A stretch of 7,708 nt of DNA, from the NCBI GenBank assembly GCA_013003285.1, contig JABDJY010000267.1, positions 1-7,708 on the forward strand. The letters are read 5' to 3'. Position numbers and translations under genes: made by a program. The notes under the pieces were generated by a model. That model was given only the letters and a program-made list of their open reading frames with translations. It was not told the DNA's origin and did no database searches. Positions 5,938 through 7,708 of the stretch are shown here, in pieces (position 1 is the first letter of the stretch; each line of letters begins with the position of its first letter). This DNA is from Alphaproteobacteria bacterium. GTDB taxonomy: Bacteria > Pseudomonadota > Alphaproteobacteria > UBA6615.

Positions 5938-6009
5938 CAGGGTACTCATCTTCGCGCAAACCATCGGCTGAGATTGACCATTCCTCCCGGCCCGGCCAGG
6001 ATCGCGGTT

Positions 6010-7140
6010 ATGATGGCTAGCGAGATTACAATCGAAGAGCGCCGCGACCGGCTGCGGCTGTTCCGGTCGGAGAATGTCGGACCGGTGACCTACCGCCAAT
6101 TGCTCGGCCATTACGGGTCGGCGGTCGACGCGCTCGCCGCCCTGCCCGACCTCACCCGACGCCGGGGCGGACGGGCGATTAAAATCTGCCCGGCCGATGT
6201 GGCAAATACTGAACTCGAAGCCCTCGATCGCCTCGACGCTGCGCTGGTAACTGTCGGCGAACCCACCTATCCGACATCGCTGGCGGCGATAGACGATGCG
6301 CCGCCGGTATTGTCGGTGCGTGGCGATGGGCGCCTGTTGCGCGAACCGGGTGTGGCCATTGTCGGTGCGCGCAATGCCTCGACCAACGGCCGCAATTTTG
6401 CACAACGTCTGGCCGCAGATCTGTGCGACGGTCTTGAGGACAAGCGCTATGTGATCGTCTCCGGTCTGGCCCGCGGCATCGATGGGGCGGCCCATCGCGG
6501 CGCGCTGGAGGCCAGCGGGTCGACCATCGCGGTGATGGCCGGCGGGGTCGATGTGATCTACCCGCCCGAACATGAAGACCTCTATGCCGAAATCTTGGCG
6601 ACCGGCGCGATCGTCAGCGAACTGCCGCCCGGCCGGCGGCCCCAGGCGGCGCACTTTCCCCGGCGCAACCGCATCATCTCCGGCCTGAGCCTCGGTGTGG
6701 TGGTGGTCGAGGCGGCGACCCGTTCGGGCTCACTGATCACCGCCCGCATGGCCTTGGAGCAGGGCCGTGAAGTATTCGCCGTCCCCGGTTCGCCGCTCGA
6801 TCCGCGCAGCCGCGGCGCCAACCGTCTGATCCGCGACGGCGCTATACTGACCGAGTCCGTGGCCGATATTCGCAGCGGTCTCGCCCCCATGCTCGCCGCC
6901 CCGCCACGGCCCGAAACGCCGGCGCCGACCCTGTTCGAAGGGCTCGCCGACAGCGAAGGCGACGGCCTCGATTCCGCCCGTAATGCGGTTGCCGCCTGTT
7001 TATCGCCCACGCCGGTTACAGTTGACGAAATCGTTCGGCAGTGCCAAGTAACCGCCCCTGTCGTTCATACGGTGCTGCTGGAAATGGAGCTGGCCGGCCT
7101 GATCGAACGTCAATCGGGTAATCGGATTGCCGCCATTTAA
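6010..7140 (+). CDS. dprA: DNA-processing protein DprA (Smf)
   Basis: Cytoplasmic protein that binds incoming single-stranded DNA and loads RecA during natural transformation; it is also widespread in bacteria not known to be competent. From the ATG at 6010 it has 376 residues. An N-terminal helical region (about 8-60, LRLFRSENVGPVTYRQLL) resembles the SAM/HhH-like domain. The Rossmann-type core follows with VAIVGARNAS (115-124), SGLARGIDGAAH (151-162), the FPRRNRIISGLS loop (216-227) and SGSLITAR (239-246). A C-terminal winged helix (about 323-376) ends the protein, after a Pro/Ala linker. The start is chosen for CAGGA 8 bases upstream; an in-frame TTG at 5974 lacks a ribosome binding site, and a second ATG follows at 6013. 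It lies 72 bases after the M48 gene and 56 before topA, its usual neighbour. Confidence 0.95.
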   Translation: MMASEITIEERRDRLRLFRSENVGPVTYRQLLGHYGSAVDALAALPDLTRRRGGRAIKICPADVANTELEALDRLDAALVTVGEPTYPTSLAAIDDAPPVLSVRGDGRLLREPGVAIVGARNASTNGRNFAQRLAADLCDGLEDKRYVIVSGLARGIDGAAHRGALEASGSTIAVMAGGVDVIYPPEHEDLYAEILATGAIVSELPPGRRPQAAHFPRRNRIISGLSLGVVVVEAATRSGSLITARMALEQGREVFAVPGSPLDPRSRGANRLIRDGAILTESVADIRSGLAPMLAAPPRPETPAPTLFEGLADSEGDGLDSARNAVAACLSPTPVTVDEIVRQCQVTAPVVHTVLLEMELAGLIERQSGNRIAAI

Positions 7141-7159
7141 GGGTTTGTTAAGCAATCCG
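7123..7159 (+). other. Inverted repeat spanning the dprA stop codon
   Basis: CGGATTGC (7123-7130) and GCAATCCG (7152-7159) are perfect reverse complements separated by 21 bases that include the dprA TAA. The long loop and lack of a T-run make it a poor terminator; it may be chance. Confidence 0.2.
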
Positions 7160-7196
7160 GTTTCCATTGAAGCAAGGTTACGGGCGGTAAAAATCT

Positions 7197-7708
7197 ATGC
7201 ACGTCGTTGTTGTTGAGTCGCCGTCGAAGGCGAAAACCATCAATAAATATCTCGGCGGCGAGTACAAAGTGCTCGCATCCTACGGTCACGTGCGCGATCT
7301 GCCGGCCAAGGATGGGTCGGTGCAACCGTCCGACGATTTTTCGATGGCGTGGGAAGTCGCCGAAAAATCGGAAAAGCAGATCAAGGAAATCGTCAAGGCC
7401 CTGAAGGGCGCCGAGACGCTCTATCTCGCCACCGATCCGGATCGTGAGGGCGAGGCGATCTCCTGGCATATCGAGCAGATTCTGCGCGAACGCGGCCTGC
7501 TCGACTCGATCGACGTAAAGCGCGTCGTTTTCAACGAAATCACCGAGGGCGCCATCAAGGATGCCTTCGTCCATCCCCGCGAATTGAACAGCGAATTGGT
7601 CGAGGCCTATCTGGCCCGCCGCGCGCTGGACTATCTGGTCGGCTTCACCCTGTCGCCGGTGCTGTGGCGCAAACTCCCCGGCTCGCGCTCGGCCGGGCGG
7701 GTTCAATC
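7197..7708 (+). CDS. topA: DNA topoisomerase I, N-terminal part (cut by window end)
   Basis: Type IA topoisomerase that relaxes negative supercoils by passing one DNA strand through a transient break. Only the first 170 residues are present. They form the Toprim domain: VVVVESPSKAKTI (3-15) carries the catalytic glutamate E7, SYGHVRDLP (28-36) is conserved, and TDPDREGEAISWH (79-91) supplies the metal-binding acidic residues D80, D82 and E84. RVVFNEIT (109-116) and ARRALDYLVGFTLSPVLW (140-157) are the usual start of the next domain, and the final SAGRVQ (165-170) leads into it. The frame is open to the last base; the active-site tyrosine lies beyond the window. GGGCGG about 10 bases before the ATG is the likely ribosome binding site. 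Position after dprA is the normal order in alphaproteobacteria. Confidence 0.96.
   Translation, partial: MHVVVVESPSKAKTINKYLGGEYKVLASYGHVRDLPAKDGSVQPSDDFSMAWEVAEKSEKQIKEIVKALKGAETLYLATDPDREGEAISWHIEQILRERGLLDSIDVKRVVFNEITEGAIKDAFVHPRELNSELVEAYLARRALDYLVGFTLSPVLWRKLPGSRSAGRVQ

Noticed and set aside
5974..6009. TTG start for dprA
   Set aside because: No ribosome binding site and 12 non-conserved residues; ATG 6010 has CAGGA at good spacing.
5287..6654. Long minus-strand frame across the M48 gene and dprA
   Set aside because: Spans two well-supported plus-strand genes and shows no domain signature.
7137..7706. Minus-strand frame opposite topA
   Set aside because: The plus strand encodes an unmistakable topoisomerase I Toprim domain.
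1..7708. CRISPR array, tRNA or rRNA genes, transposase or integrase
   Set aside because: No regularly spaced direct repeats, no clover-leaf sequence and no recombinase motif were seen in any frame I read.

Overview
The window is GC-rich, with codon use and gene content pointing to an alphaproteobacterium, most likely near Rhodospirillales. Two things support this: the gene order pyrB - dihydroorotase-like gene - plsY - dprA - topA, which is a familiar conserved block in that class, and the REP-like inverted repeat at 2-72, whose core (CTTCGACAAGCTCAG) is common between alphaproteobacterial genes. The species cannot be named from the sequence.

Layout. Positions 1-72 hold the REP-like palindrome. 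A glucose-1-phosphate cytidylyltransferase gene (rfbF type) runs on the minus strand from 867 to 91. A 220-base, AT-rich divergent intergenic region (868-1087) follows, rich in small palindromes. From 1088 everything is on the plus strand: an XRE-type helix-turn-helix domain fused in frame to aspartate carbamoyltransferase (pyrB), a dihydroorotase-like pyrX overlapping it by 4 bases, plsY, a lipoprotein with PDZ, M48 peptidase and Sel1 segments, dprA, and the 5' end of topA, which is cut by the window edge.

How the genes relate. HTH-pyrB, pyrX and plsY look like one operon (4-base overlap, then a 23-base gap). PyrB and PyrX probably form a class A aspartate carbamoyltransferase in which PyrX is structural, because it has lost the HxH metal motif of active dihydroorotases. 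The M48 lipoprotein gene interrupts the usual plsY-dprA adjacency, is less GC-rich in feel, and has its own ribosome binding site inside a hairpin, so it looks like an inserted accessory gene. dprA (DNA uptake) and topA (DNA topology) close the block.

The most interesting candidate system is the HTH-PyrB fusion. Just upstream of its start lie two 16-base sites of the form TATACG-N4-CGTATA, centred 66 bases apart, plus an extra half-site. This is what an autoregulatory 'trigger enzyme' would look like, similar in logic to NadR, BirA or PutA: a pyrimidine biosynthetic enzyme that may bind its own promoter. The divergent neighbour on the other side of these sites uses CTP, an end product of the pathway. 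The fusion and the repeats are read directly from the sequence; the regulatory role is inference.
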